A DNA stretch of 64,000 bases from an uncultured Flavobacteriales bacterium (GTDB taxonomy: Bacteria; Bacteroidota; Bacteroidia; Flavobacteriales; JBLHRE01): positions 66,087-130,086 of the forward strand of contig CAKZPI010000042.1 in assembly GCA_937139155.1 (NCBI GenBank), given 5' to 3'. Under the pieces are notes generated by a model. It was not told where the DNA came from, searched no databases, and worked only from the letters and a program-made list of their open reading frames with translations. This document shows, in pieces, positions 1 to 8,508 of this stretch; positions within the stretch are counted from its first letter, which is position 1; every line of letters begins with the position of its first letter. Made by a program: the position numbers and the translations under genes.

Positions 1-2
1 AG

Positions 3-134
3 GGCTCCTACCCTTTTGACTGGTGTTTTATTGGGGCCCCAGAGGATGAGGTTCATACCCCCAATGAAAAAGTACATAAGTCAGATATTGATAATATGGT
101 AAAACTTTACAAGCACCTGTTTCAAAGCTTGTAG
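3..134 (+). CDS. 3' end of a CDS, probably an M42/M20-type metallo-aminopeptidase
   Basis: An open frame enters from the left edge (frame starting at base 3) and ends at the TAG at 132-134, giving 43 codons. The C-terminus contains [17 protein letters not shown] followed by [13 protein letters not shown] conserved HTPNE-type motif followed by a helix of this kind is typical of the C-terminal end of M42/M20-family zinc aminopeptidases, where the His is a metal ligand. Only the tail is visible, so the family call is an inference. The gene converges on the thioesterase gene with a 4 bp gap and no hairpin terminator between them. Confidence 0.5.
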   Translation, partial: GSYPFDWCFIGAPEDEVHTPNEKVHKSDIDNMVKLYKHLFQSL

Positions 135-138
135 CCGA

Positions 139-552
139 TTATTTTTCTGAGAAATAAGGCTTTAAGGCATTAATTATGTCTTGACTGGGATGACAAGGCT
201 TCTTGGTTTCTTTGTTAACAAAGACCAAGGTTACGGTCCCGAAGTTCAGCAGTTCCTGGCTCTCATTAAAACATTCAACTTTAAAGGTGATTCTTGTTGA
301 AGGTAATTTTTCAATTTTAGTAACCAGGGTGAGTTCTTGGTCGTAAAAAGCGGGTTTAACATATTTTATGGTAAATTCTAATACGGGCAATATGATTCCT
401 TGCTCTTCAAGCTCTTTATAAGAAAGGCCTAGGCTTCGTATGCACTCCACCCTTGCAACCTCATAATAGGTAGGATAATTCCCATAATAAACGTAACCCA
501 TCTGGTCGGTTTCCGCGTATCTTACTCGTAGCTTTGTATTGTGTGTATACAT
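139..552 (-). CDS. YbgC/FadM-type acyl-CoA thioesterase (hotdog fold)
   Basis: The 137-residue product has the size and N-terminal motif of single-domain 4-hydroxybenzoyl-CoA thioesterase-like enzymes. RYAETDQMGYVYYGNY carries the catalytic Asp of the family, and the rest fits one hotdog domain. It would hydrolyse acyl-CoA thioesters in the cytoplasm; the natural substrate cannot be read from sequence. A near-match to the Bacteroidota -7 box (CATCTTTG on the minus strand, 558-565) lies 5 bp before the ATG, so the mRNA may have almost no leader. It stands alone between a convergent peptidase gene and the dnaA upstream region. Confidence 0.85.
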   Translation of the reverse strand: MYTHNTKLRVRYAETDQMGYVYYGNYPTYYEVARVECIRSLGLSYKELEEQGIILPVLEFTIKYVKPAFYDQELTLVTKIEKLPSTRITFKVECFNESQELLNFGTVTLVFVNKETKKPCHPSQDIINALKPYFSEK

Positions 553-975
553 GGGTTCAAAGATGGTGAAATTGGGAGGGATTTTAAAAATTCAGTCTGG
601 TTTAAAGGGGCTCCTGCTAATTCATGAATAAAAAAAATGACAGGGGTCAAGGTTGATGGTAATTGGGAGCAAAAAAAGTTGTAAATTGGCCAGAAACCCT
701 AAAGCTTTAAGGGCTAATTACTTATATGTTAACTTAACGTAAACCCTTGATTTCCTTAGGGTTTTCTCGTGAAACAAGCTAAGTAACTGACTCTCAGTAA
801 CGGCGTTTTTAACCTCTCGAAAAAAAAGTTTAAATGCAATAGGCTCAGGTATTTTTTCTAAACTTTTTTGCCAACATATTTGCCTCGTCAAATGAACAAC
901 CGCCGATTCCGCCTCGGATGGTTCTAACCATAAAAATATAGTCCATTGTCTAACTCCTCAAACGCGATAGGTTTA
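553..975. other. Intergenic region upstream of dnaA, possible origin region (not demonstrated)
   Basis: This is 423 bp between the divergent thioesterase gene and dnaA. It is AT-rich, with A/T runs near 585-640 and 820-870, as expected of a promoter or origin region. No canonical DnaA box (TTATCCACA or one-mismatch forms) could be found on either strand. A weak -7-like CATATTTG lies at 875-882, about 94 bp before the preferred dnaA start. No coding potential was seen. Confidence 0.3.
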
Positions 976-2406
976 ATGAAGCAATCGCCCGAAAAAGTAT
1001 GGTCAGGGTGCCTTGATTTCATCAAGGATAATATTAATCCGCAGAGTTTTAAGACTTGGTTCCTCCCTATTAAGCCACTAAAACTCAAGGAAACAGCATT
1101 AACAATCCAGGTTCCTTCCAAATTCTTTTACGAATGGTTGGAGGAGCATTATATTGAATTGTTGAAATCCGCAATACGTAAAGAACTTGGTCCGGAAGCC
1201 AAGCTTGTTTACAGCATTGTCATGGAAAACACCTACGGTAATACCAAGCCATACACCGTTAACATTCCAAGCAACAACCGGCCCCCAATTAAGAATCCAT
1301 CGGTTCAGGCTCCGATAAACCTAGGTGGAAAAGGGCCCATCAACCCTTTTTCAATTCCTGGCCTGAAAAAGGTGCGTGTTGAATCTCAATTGAATCCAAA
1401 TTACACCCTGGATAAGTTCATTGAAGGCGATTGCAATCGATTGGCTAGGTCTGCAGGTTATGCTGTGGCTAAAAACCCAGGAGGTACAAGCTTTAACCCT
1501 CTTCTAATTTACGGAGGTGTAGGATTGGGTAAAACCCATTTGGCCAATGCCATTGGGATTGAAATCAAAGATCGCTATCCTGAAAAGACCGTTTTGTATG
1601 TAGCGGCAGAGAAGTTTACCCAGCAATACATTGAAAGCGTTCGTAACAACAACAAAAACGATTTTGTTCATTTCTACCAATTGATTGATGTTTTAATCAT
1701 CGATGATGTACAGTCACTTGCTGGAAAGGAAAAGACCCAAGATGTTTTCTTCCACATTTTCAACCACCTTCATCAAAACGGGAAGCAGCTTATTTTAACC
1801 TCAGACCGTGCGCCTGTTGATATGCAGGGCATGGAGCAACGACTTCTTTCAAGATTAAAATGGGGGCTTTCTGCAGATTTGCAAACCCCGGATCTTGAAA
1901 CCCGTATTTCAATCCTTAACCAAAGGTTGTACAATGACGGGATTGAAATGCCGAAGGATGTAATTGAATACCTAGCCTATTCCATCACCACCAACATCCG
2001 TGAGCTTGAAGGAGCACTGAACTCCCTCCTAGCCCAGTCTTCCTTAAATAAAAAGGAAATTACCATTGAATTGGCCAAATCAATGATAGACCGCTTTGTG
2101 AAAAATACCACCAAAGAGGTATCCATTGACTACATTCAAAAAGTAGTTTGCGATTATTTTGATATGTCCATAGACTTATTGAAATCAAAAACCCGAAAAC
2201 GCGAAATAGTACAGGCTAGACAATTGGCCATGTTTTTTGCCAAGCAATTAACCAAGAGCTCTCTGGCTACCATTGGCGCACATTGCGGAGGAAAAGACCA
2301 CGCTACTGTACTTCATGCTTGCAGAACGGTGAACAACCTTGCCGAAACCGATAAAAGATTTAAACGATATGTAGAGGATTTGGAGAAAAAACTCACTCTA
2401 AGTTAA
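976..2406 (+). CDS. dnaA: Chromosomal replication initiator protein DnaA
   Basis: DnaA binds origin DNA boxes and opens the duplex in an ATP-dependent way. From the ATG at 976 the product is 476 residues. An N-terminal domain I begins EKVWSGCLDFIKDNI. A Pro/Asn-rich linker covers about residues 85-125. The AAA+ core has Walker A GGVGLGKTH near 180-188 and Walker B VLIIDD near 239-244. C-terminal domain IV carries the DnaA signature GGKDHATVLHAC near 438-449, with the Bacteroidota GGKDH form. A TTG 30 bp upstream (946) would add ten residues, but the ATG gives the usual N-terminus, so 976 is preferred. A strong terminator follows. Confidence 0.97.
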   Translation: MKQSPEKVWSGCLDFIKDNINPQSFKTWFLPIKPLKLKETALTIQVPSKFFYEWLEEHYIELLKSAIRKELGPEAKLVYSIVMENTYGNTKPYTVNIPSNNRPPIKNPSVQAPINLGGKGPINPFSIPGLKKVRVESQLNPNYTLDKFIEGDCNRLARSAGYAVAKNPGGTSFNPLLIYGGVGLGKTHLANAIGIEIKDRYPEKTVLYVAAEKFTQQYIESVRNNNKNDFVHFYQLIDVLIIDDVQSLAGKEKTQDVFFHIFNHLHQNGKQLILTSDRAPVDMQGMEQRLLSRLKWGLSADLQTPDLETRISILNQRLYNDGIEMPKDVIEYLAYSITTNIRELEGALNSLLAQSSLNKKEITIELAKSMIDRFVKNTTKEVSIDYIQKVVCDYFDMSIDLLKSKTRKREIVQARQLAMFFAKQLTKSSLATIGAHCGGKDHATVLHACRTVNNLAETDKRFKRYVEDLEKKLTLS

Positions 2407-2432
2407 CTTTGATTTAACTCATAAAAAGAACC

Positions 2433-2468
2433 GCTGAAGAACGACATACTGTTCTTCAGCTTTTTTAT
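2433..2468 (+). terminator. Rho-independent terminator after dnaA
   Basis: A perfect 10-bp stem, GCTGAAGAAC (2433-2442) with GTTCTTCAGC (2451-2460), encloses an 8-nt loop and is followed by TTTTTTATTTT. It ends the dnaA transcript and separates it from the phosphatase gene 10 bp further on. Confidence 0.93.
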
Positions 2469-2477
2469 TTTAACGGC

Positions 2478-2945
2478 ATGAAAATACTAATGGTTTGCCT
2501 TGGCAACATTTGCCGATCGCCCTTGGCTGAAGGAATTCTAAAGGACCTCGTAAAAGAAAAAAACCTTGATTGGGAAGTAGACTCAGCAGGTACCGCAGCC
2601 TATCACGTTGGAGAGCTTCCTGACCCAAGATCCATTGAGATTGGTTTGAAGTACGGAATCGATATTCGGGATCAAAAAGCCCGAAAATTTGAAGTTCAAG
2701 ACTTTTTTGACTTTGATAAGATTCTGGTAATGGACAAGTCGAATTATGCAAATGTGCTCTCACAAGCCCCAGATTCGGCTCATTTTGACAAGGTTAAACT
2801 CATACTAGACTACAACCCAGACAGCAAAGCTCAAGAAGTACCTGACCCTTACTATGGAGGAAAGGACGGTTTTGATAATGTCTTCAACTTATTGTTTAAT
2901 GCATGCATTGAGTTAGTAAAACCATATGAAAGCAACAACCGGTAA
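2478..2945 (+). CDS. Low-molecular-weight protein tyrosine phosphatase
   Basis: The 155-residue protein begins MKILMVCLGNICRSP. This is the CX5R P-loop of LMW-PTPs, with nucleophile Cys7 and phosphate-binding Arg13. The general-acid Asp lies in VPDPYYGGKDGF near residues 119-130, a normal layout for the family. It would dephosphorylate phosphotyrosine in the cytoplasm, or possibly act on small phosphoesters. It is the first gene of a three-gene run: the next reading frame starts 20 bp before its stop. Confidence 0.93.
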   Translation: MKILMVCLGNICRSPLAEGILKDLVKEKNLDWEVDSAGTAAYHVGELPDPRSIEIGLKYGIDIRDQKARKFEVQDFFDFDKILVMDKSNYANVLSQAPDSAHFDKVKLILDYNPDSKAQEVPDPYYGGKDGFDNVFNLLFNACIELVKPYESNNR

Positions 2946-3639
2946 ATTATACCTCATTCCCACTACCTTAGGAGAAACGGCCCCCTTAGAGGTCTTACCC
3001 ATCTCTGTGAAAAAAGTGGTGTCTGAGCTAGATACATTCATTGTAGAGAATGAAAAATCAGCAAGGAGATTCATTAAGTCTATTGGGTCTCCTGTACCCC
3101 AAGACCAATTAAATCTTCATGTACTGAATAAATACACCCCCCAAGAAGACTTGCCAAAGTTTTTAACCATGGCTCAGAATGGAGGTAATGTAGGACTCAT
3201 GTCAGAAGCAGGAATGCCTGCCATTGCAGACCCTGGGTCGAACATTATTGAAATTGCCCATCGTAGAGGAATACGGGTGGTGCCCTTGGTTGGCCCATCC
3301 TCCATCATAATGGCCTTGATTAGTTCAGGATTTAATGGCCAGAATTTCGCCTTTAATGGATACTTACCCATAGAGAAAAAGGAGAGGAAGCAGAGCATTA
3401 AAAGGCTTGAAAAACAGTCTCTGCAAAACAATCAAACACAAATTTTTATTGAGACTCCTTACCGAAACATGGCCCTTTTGCATGATTTGGTGAATTATAC
3501 TTTTCCTGAAACCAGAATATGCCTGGCCACAGACATTAGCTTACCCTCCGAGGAAATCATCACCAAAACCTCCGAAGAATGGTCTAGAGACTTTCCTGAC
3601 ATTCATAAAAAACCTACAGTTTTCTTAATTCAGGCTTAA
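2926..3639 (+). CDS. SAM-dependent methyltransferase of the tetrapyrrole methylase (RsmI-like) family
   Basis: The 237-residue protein opens with KLYLIPTTLGETAPLEVLP, resembling the start of RsmI. It contains GNVGLMSEAGMPAIADPGSNI and VPLVGPSSIIMALISSG, which match conserved SAM and substrate loops of TP-methylases. RsmI 2'-O-methylates C1402 of 16S rRNA. This shorter form, found next to dnaA in many Bacteroidota, is usually annotated only as an RsmI-like methyltransferase, so the target is uncertain. It overlaps the phosphatase gene by 20 bp and the hydrolase gene by one base (TAATG), implying translational coupling. Confidence 0.85.
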   Translation: MKATTGKLYLIPTTLGETAPLEVLPISVKKVVSELDTFIVENEKSARRFIKSIGSPVPQDQLNLHVLNKYTPQEDLPKFLTMAQNGGNVGLMSEAGMPAIADPGSNIIEIAHRRGIRVVPLVGPSSIIMALISSGFNGQNFAFNGYLPIEKKERKQSIKRLEKQSLQNNQTQIFIETPYRNMALLHDLVNYTFPETRICLATDISLPSEEIITKTSEEWSRDFPDIHKKPTVFLIQA

Positions 3640-4496
3640 TGGGGCAAAAAAAGAAATCAGGATTCCCAATTCCATGGTTTTTAAGGGCCATTTATAGACT
3701 CATTGATTTTGTTTCATCAAGATGGGGAAGGAAGTTTGCAGCCAATGTGTTTTTTACGGTACCCAGGTTCCCCCTTCCCGACCGGGAAATTAAATTTCAA
3801 AACTCAGGGGCCCGTAGGTCGCTTTGGAATGGACGCAAAGAAATCCGATTATTTTCTTGGGGACCCCAAGGTGGAGAAGTGATATTTCTAGTACATGGTT
3901 GGGCTGGAAGGGCAACTCAGATGGGAGATATTGCAGAAAAACTAGCGTATGAAGGGTTTCAGGTTGTTGGTATTGACATGCCTGCTCACGGAGAGTCTGA
4001 TGGAAAAAGAACCTCTTTAATTGAATTTGAAAGAACCATAAAAAGGGTTTATAAACACCTTCAAGTTGAGCGAATTCATGGAATCATAGGGCACTCTATG
4101 GGAGGCGTTGCGAGCATTCTGGCCTGTAAGAACCTAAAGACCTTCGATCGTTGTGTAATCATCGGTGCCCCTTCAGACACCCCCAAGGTAGTTTCTGAAT
4201 TTGCCGAGAAAATGGGAATGAACGGCCCTAAATTGAAATCGTTTATAGACCATATGGAGTCTATTTATAAGCTCCGATTAACCGATTTTTCTGCCCATCA
4301 TATGGCAAGAGAGCTTGATATTCCTGGCCTTATTGTACATGATGAAAAAGACCAAGACGTAAGTCTTCGCAATGCCAAAAGGTTACATAAATCCTGGAAG
4401 AATAGCTCCTTGATGATTACAAAGGGTTTGGGCCACCGAAAAATCTTAGGCGACCCAAAAGTTGTTGAAAGAATTCATGAATTCCTGAAGCTTTAA
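3639..4496 (+). CDS. Alpha/beta hydrolase
   Basis: The 285-residue alpha/beta-fold enzyme shows the oxyanion segment VIFLVHGWAGRATQM near residues 79-94. The nucleophile elbow is GHSMGG near 151-156, a putative acid lies in LIVHDEKDQDV, and the base His is in GLGHRKIL near the C-terminus. It likely hydrolyses an ester or thioester; the substrate is unknown. There is no signal peptide, so it is cytoplasmic or loosely membrane-bound. It is the last gene of the phosphatase-methylase-hydrolase run, and its stop overlaps the stop of the convergent reductase gene by 4 bp. Confidence 0.88.
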   Translation: MGQKKKSGFPIPWFLRAIYRLIDFVSSRWGRKFAANVFFTVPRFPLPDREIKFQNSGARRSLWNGRKEIRLFSWGPQGGEVIFLVHGWAGRATQMGDIAEKLAYEGFQVVGIDMPAHGESDGKRTSLIEFERTIKRVYKHLQVERIHGIIGHSMGGVASILACKNLKTFDRCVIIGAPSDTPKVVSEFAEKMGMNGPKLKSFIDHMESIYKLRLTDFSAHHMARELDIPGLIVHDEKDQDVSLRNAKRLHKSWKNSSLMITKGLGHRKILGDPKVVERIHEFLKL

Positions 4497-5593
4497 ACAT
4501 CGTAGTTGATGGTCACCTCTGGCCTTCGCACTTGGCCTACACAAGTCAGAACATGACCTTCCTTGATTTCATCCTCACTTAGGCTCAAACAGTCATCGGT
4601 AATAAAATCACCAGGTTCGCCTTTTGCTTGACAAGTACAGCAAACCCCACTTTGGCAAGAGAAAGGAGCGTCTAAACCAGCAGCAAGTACCGCATCTAAA
4701 ATTCTAGAACCTTCAGGTATATCTACTTCATGGGTTTCCCCTCCCAGAATAACTCGGGCCTTTGAATGAACTGAACCCGACTCTTCAACTTCTTTTTCCA
4801 CGGCTTCTTTTTTAGAATCAGGAGCCTCAAACCATTCAATATGAATCCTTCTTGCCTCCACCTCTCGAACTTCTTTAAGGTGTTTTTTAGTGGCTTGAAT
4901 TAAATCAGCCGGACCACAAATGAAATAGTGAGGCTTGGCTTCCAAACTATGCTTGCGAATGATTTTAAAGGCCGTAGACGGCTTTATTCTTCCGTACACT
5001 ACCTGTGGATGCTTTTCTTGATTGGCTTCTCTAGAGAGGAAGTGATACAGAAAAAAACGGTCGGGGTATTTTTCTTCGAGTTTTTCAAGTTCCTTTTTGA
5101 ACATCACCGATTTCCAGGATTGATTGCCATAGCATAATACCACCTTAGAATTTGATTCTTCCAGTAAATGGTAAAGATGACTCATCATAGGAGTTATTCC
5201 AGAGCCAGCGGCAACCATTCCAATCCATTCAGGCTTAGGTTGAGGGATTGTGAATTTACCTTCCGGAGGTAGAAGGTCAATCTCATCGCCAATTTTCAGG
5301 TCTGAATTAAGATAGGTTGAGATTTTACCCCCTTCTACCCGCTTAACAGCAATTCCGGGAAGGTGAACCAGCTTTTTACGACCAAGCAATCCTGCCTTTT
5401 CAAGTTTAGGCGATGTGCAAATCGAATAGGATCTACGCAGTTTCTCCCCGTTCAAGGGAATTTCTAAGCTTATGTATTGTCCAGATGAAAAATGCCATTC
5501 TCGATCTTTCATTGGAACTTTAAAATAAATGGCACAAGAATCGGCCGTGAGTGCTTGAATGCGATTCACTCGAATTTTCTGAAGCTTACTCAT
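4493..5593 (-). CDS. PaaE-like FAD/NAD(P)H reductase with C-terminal 2Fe-2S ferredoxin domain
   Basis: The 366-residue protein has an N-terminal FAD-binding barrel (RRSYSICTSP near residues 54-63). Next comes an NAD(P)-binding domain (GMVAAGSGITPMMSHLYHLL near 125-144). The C-terminal ferredoxin domain has a plant-type cluster motif, CQSGVCCTC with a distal Cys in LTCVG. This order is that of PaaE and of ferredoxin-NADP reductase-like electron carriers. No phenylacetate genes are near, so the partner oxygenase is unknown. It overlaps the upstream PorE-like gene by 8 bp and is the last gene of the queE operon. Confidence 0.85.
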   Translation of the reverse strand: MSKLQKIRVNRIQALTADSCAIYFKVPMKDREWHFSSGQYISLEIPLNGEKLRRSYSICTSPKLEKAGLLGRKKLVHLPGIAVKRVEGGKISTYLNSDLKIGDEIDLLPPEGKFTIPQPKPEWIGMVAAGSGITPMMSHLYHLLEESNSKVVLCYGNQSWKSVMFKKELEKLEEKYPDRFFLYHFLSREANQEKHPQVVYGRIKPSTAFKIIRKHSLEAKPHYFICGPADLIQATKKHLKEVREVEARRIHIEWFEAPDSKKEAVEKEVEESGSVHSKARVILGGETHEVDIPEGSRILDAVLAAGLDAPFSCQSGVCCTCQAKGEPGDFITDDCLSLSEDEIKEGHVLTCVGQVRRPEVTINYDV

Positions 5594-7496
5594 TTATGTT
5601 CAAAATCTTTATTTCCGTCCTTCGGTTTTCAGCTCTACCCTTTGGGGTTTCGTTTGAGGCAATGGGCTGATCAGCTCCAAACCCTTTGAATTCTATACGT
5701 GAAGAATCGATTCCGCGTTCTATTAAATACCTGCGCACCGACTGTGCTCTATTCCGCGAAAGCTCTTTATTCAACGATTCAGAACCTCTATTATCCGTAT
5801 GCCCAGCAACTAAGATTTTCAAGTCTGGATTGGCTTTGAGAAGGTCAACCACCTTGTTAAGTTCTGGAAATGAAGAAGGAAGTAATTCATACTCGTTGGT
5901 TTCAAAGAAAACATTCTTGAGTCGAATGATTCCATCTACTTCCAGGGGCTCAAGGTAAATGTCTTGTACATATTGGCGGTCTGAATCCATTCCATCCAAA
6001 AGGGAAAAGTTTTGGGAATGAAACAAGTATCCCTCAGATTCTACGGCAATGCCATAATTCCGGTTAACAGGAAGAACAATGAAATAAGACCCATCCCCCG
6101 GTGTTTCGATGTTCCGGTAAACTTCGCCTGTTTCAAGATCAACAATTTCAATTTTAGAACCCAGGGTTTTCTTGGTTTTGGCATCGTAAATGGTACCTCT
6201 TGCATAGGCTATTTCCTCAGCGTGAGCGGCCTCAGGAAGTTGAAAACTGTACAAGTCGGTTTTCCCAAAACCATCCAGTTGATCGGAAGTAAATACTGCT
6301 AATTTTCCGTCGGAACCTACAATCATACTCGACTGGTCTCCATAATGGTTAATTGGGTAACCAAGGTTTTCTGGGGTCGACCAAGTACCGGATTCAGATT
6401 TTCTGGAAATGAATAAATCAAGACCTCCTAAATTTGGCCATCCATCCGAAGCAAAATACAAGGTTTGATCATCCCAATGCATAAAAGGCGACATTTCATT
6501 GCCTGAGGTATTGATGGTTTCACCAAGGTTTTTAGGCTCGGTCCACCTACCTCCTCCAAGATAATGGCTTTCCCAAATGTCTTTTCCACCATAGCCTCCT
6601 TCCCGGTCTGATGCAAAATAAATGCTGAGTCCATCTGCTGAAATAGAAGGTTGAGACTCCCATCGATTGGTATTTATTGGGGCTCCTAAATTAATTGGGT
6701 CTGACCATTCCAGGTCTCGATAAATGGAGACATAAATATCGCACGAACCCTTCCCGTCTTGTCTATTGCAACCGGTAAAAAATATGGCGTTCCCTGCAGC
6801 TGTAATGCATTGGGCTCCTTCGTTTCCAGGAGTATTGATTTTCCCCGGAAGGGGTATGGCCTGGGTCCATGAAGTATCAGACGCTCTTTTTGAGAGATAA
6901 AAATCTTCTTGTTCAATCCCGTTCTTCAAGGTTCTGCGGGTAAAAATCAAATCTTGCCCGTCAGCGGTTAAAGCGGGTAAATATTCAAAACTCTGTGTAT
7001 TTATATTGGGCCCAAGGTTCTTTGGGTCAAAAGGAACTGGATTTGCTATTTTTTCAAGGGCAAAATCACAGGATGCTAGGACTGAATTAGCATTTTCAAT
7101 GGCTTTCTCCGACATTCCGTCTGGATGGTCTAAAAAAGCCTGCATATGGTTTTTGGCATCTTGGTAAAGTCCAATTCCGTATTCCGCTCTTCCCAATTTA
7201 TAAAGCAGAGATTTATAATAATTGGCCGAAGGGTTCAGGGCATTTTTATAAGCGCGAATGGCTTCTTGGGTTTTGCGTTGATCGTAAAGGATGTCCCCTT
7301 TCATAAACCAAGCGTCATGGTATTCAGGATGAATTTCAATGGCTTCGTCAAGCACTTTCAAGGCCTCCCCTTTTCTCCAAGTTTTCAAGAGCTCAGTAGC
7401 TTCTTCAAATTTCTTTTCTGCCTTTCGGGGAATCTGTGCGTAGGCTGAAAGGGTGAAGATGAAGGAGAACAGGGTGATAAAAAAGGATAATCTCAT
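5586..7496 (-). CDS. PorE-like OmpA-family protein (TPR, WD40-like propeller, CRD, OmpA_C)
   Basis: The 636-residue protein has a signal peptide ending near AYAQ. TPR helices follow at about 25-145, then PD40/WD40-like propeller blades at about 155-420 (repeated SxDGxxIYFASDREGGYGGxDIW forms). A carboxypeptidase-regulatory-like domain covers about 425-510. The C-terminal OmpA peptidoglycan-binding domain covers about 520-636 (AGHTDNRGS ... RAQSVRRYL). This domain order is that of PorE, a T9SS component that anchors the machine to peptidoglycan, but many paralogues share it. It overlaps queE by 4 bp upstream and the reductase by 8 bp downstream. A paralogue lies at 24502-26451. Confidence 0.85.
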   Translation of the reverse strand: MRLSFFITLFSFIFTLSAYAQIPRKAEKKFEEATELLKTWRKGEALKVLDEAIEIHPEYHDAWFMKGDILYDQRKTQEAIRAYKNALNPSANYYKSLLYKLGRAEYGIGLYQDAKNHMQAFLDHPDGMSEKAIENANSVLASCDFALEKIANPVPFDPKNLGPNINTQSFEYLPALTADGQDLIFTRRTLKNGIEQEDFYLSKRASDTSWTQAIPLPGKINTPGNEGAQCITAAGNAIFFTGCNRQDGKGSCDIYVSIYRDLEWSDPINLGAPINTNRWESQPSISADGLSIYFASDREGGYGGKDIWESHYLGGGRWTEPKNLGETINTSGNEMSPFMHWDDQTLYFASDGWPNLGGLDLFISRKSESGTWSTPENLGYPINHYGDQSSMIVGSDGKLAVFTSDQLDGFGKTDLYSFQLPEAAHAEEIAYARGTIYDAKTKKTLGSKIEIVDLETGEVYRNIETPGDGSYFIVLPVNRNYGIAVESEGYLFHSQNFSLLDGMDSDRQYVQDIYLEPLEVDGIIRLKNVFFETNEYELLPSSFPELNKVVDLLKANPDLKILVAGHTDNRGSESLNKELSRNRAQSVRRYLIERGIDSSRIEFKGFGADQPIASNETPKGRAENRRTEIKILNINE

Positions 7497-8161
7497 GGAA
7501 TATGCATGTATTTATGCGTTTGAAGGGAAATCATCCAATCGGGGTTTTCCTTCACAAATTCTATTATTTCAGGCATTCGCTTTTCGCGAACACTCCATTC
7601 AGGTTGCAAAAACAAGACCGAATTTCGGTTCAATTTAGCCTTATGTTCTTCAGCCCATTGGAAGTCTTGCTTATTGAAGACGATTACCTTTAGTTCATGG
7701 GCGAGTTTGTAAGCTTCCTTTACGGGAGGTTTTCTTCGCTTTGGGGAGAGGCAAATCCAATCGAATTCACCTTGGAAGGGATAGGCTCCAGAAGTTTCAA
7801 TATGAATGGAAAAATTATGCTTTTTAAGCTCCTTGCAAAGCGGGCGAAGGTCCCACATCAGCGGTTCTCCTCCAGTAATTACGATGGTTTTGCTTGGATG
7901 AACCAGGGCTTGATCTACGATGTCTTTTATTGGTGTAGGCGGATGAATTCCAGCGTCCCAGCTTTCCTTCACATCGCACCAGTGGCAGCCTACATCGCAA
8001 CCTCCAATTCGGATAAAATAAGCGGCTTTACCGGTATGGTAGCCCTCCCCTTGCACCGTATAGAATGCTTCCATTAGAGGGAGTGATTCTCCGGTTTCTA
8101 AATTGTTTTTTTCCTGATCAGAAAGGCGTTCAGGAATACGTATGGGGTCTTCACTTCGCAC
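7493..8161 (-). CDS. queE: 7-carboxy-7-deazaguanine synthase QueE (radical SAM)
   Basis: QueE converts 6-carboxytetrahydropterin to 7-carboxy-7-deazaguanine in the queuosine/preQ0 pathway. The 222-residue product has FYTVQGEGYHTG near residues 33-44, then the cluster-binding CDVGCHWC (Cys55, Cys59, Cys62; CX3CX2C), and TGGEPLMW as the SAM-binding GGE motif. The usable start is GTG at 8161, because no ATG, GTG or TTG lies between it and the internal Met30. The segment before the VQGEG motif matches the length usual in Bacteroidota. It heads an operon with the PorE-like protein and the reductase and lies 50 bp after the terminator of the second RNA element. Confidence 0.92.
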   Translation of the reverse strand: MRSEDPIRIPERLSDQEKNNLETGESLPLMEAFYTVQGEGYHTGKAAYFIRIGGCDVGCHWCDVKESWDAGIHPPTPIKDIVDQALVHPSKTIVITGGEPLMWDLRPLCKELKKHNFSIHIETSGAYPFQGEFDWICLSPKRRKPPVKEAYKLAHELKVIVFNKQDFQWAEEHKAKLNRNSVLFLQPEWSVREKRMPEIIEFVKENPDWMISLQTHKYMHIP

Positions 8162-8211
8162 GGGGCAAAGAAAAGAAACTATTAGGATTTATTGGCTTGG
8201 GTGAAGGGAAT

Positions 8212-8326
8212 AAAAAAACCGGGAGACAAGTCAATTCGTTTTCCTGTTTCTAACGCTTAAAGAGGTTGACTTGCTCCCGGAAAGGGAAGCCGGTTTAGAG
8301 AACCACCCGCTAAGAATCCGGCTTCC
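8212..8326 (-). ncRNA. Structured RNA element 2 (shared 15-nt core, own terminator)
   Basis: Read on the minus strand, a 9-bp stem (GGAAGCCGG with CCGGCTTCC, 8318-8326 and 8285-8293) encloses the core TAGCGGGTGGTTCTC. A long terminator follows: a 15-16 bp stem (8266-8280 with 8219-8234) and seven Ts (8212-8218). A near-consensus -7 box (TATATTCG, 8332-8339) sits 5 bp before the stem, as in element 1. The core is identical to that of element 1. It is either a small RNA or the second aptamer of a tandem leader of queE. A known candidate family is Flavo-1, but I could not check it. Confidence 0.65.
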
Positions 8327-8373
8327 AACTACGAATATATAACATAATTCTTAAAACCCTGAATACAAGGCAT

Positions 8374-8457
8374 AAAAAAGTCCGGCCTCAGTAAAGCCGG
8401 ACTAAAAGCACGGGGTCTTATGAGAACCACCCGCTACTGAGAAGAAGTCCCCCGTGC
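8374..8457 (-). ncRNA. Structured RNA element 1 (shared 15-nt core, own promoter and terminator)
   Basis: On the minus strand the element begins with GCACGGGG, paired with CCCCGTGC (8450-8457 with 8408-8415). It encloses the core TAGCGGGTGGTTCTC and ends in a 7-bp terminator stem, GTCCGGC with GCCGGAC, followed by six Ts (8374-8402). A perfect Bacteroidota promoter, TTTG-N19-TATATTTG, places the start of transcription at about the first base of the stem. The predicted transcript is about 84 nt. No open frame fits it. Confidence 0.72.
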
Positions 8458-8461
8458 ATCA

Positions 8462-8492
8462 CAAATATAAAGAGAAAATTTTATCGTCCAAA
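8462..8492 (-). promoter_or_regulatory. Bacteroidota sigma-A-type promoter for RNA element 1
   Basis: Minus strand: TTTG at 8489-8492, a spacer of exactly 19 bp, then TATATTTG at 8462-8469. This matches the -33/-7 consensus TTTG-N19-TAnnTTTG completely. The RNA hairpin begins 4 bp downstream. Confidence 0.85.
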
Positions 8493-8508
8493 AATCTTGT
8501 ATAGATTT

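Noticed and set aside
553..975. oriC next to dnaA
   Set aside because: AT-rich and in the usual place, but no TTATCCACA-like boxes were found on either strand, so it is listed only as a possibility.
946..975. Extended DnaA N-terminus from TTG 946
   Set aside because: It adds ten residues without family support; the ATG at 976 gives the normal domain I start.
4493..5593. paaE of a phenylacetate pathway
   Set aside because: Domain order matches, but no other paa gene is near; only the general reductase call is supported.
8162..8508. preQ1 riboswitch for queE
   Set aside because: The location fits, but neither hairpin has the short preQ1 aptamer with its A-rich pairing tail; the shared core and long stems are different. 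A new or other leader type is still possible.
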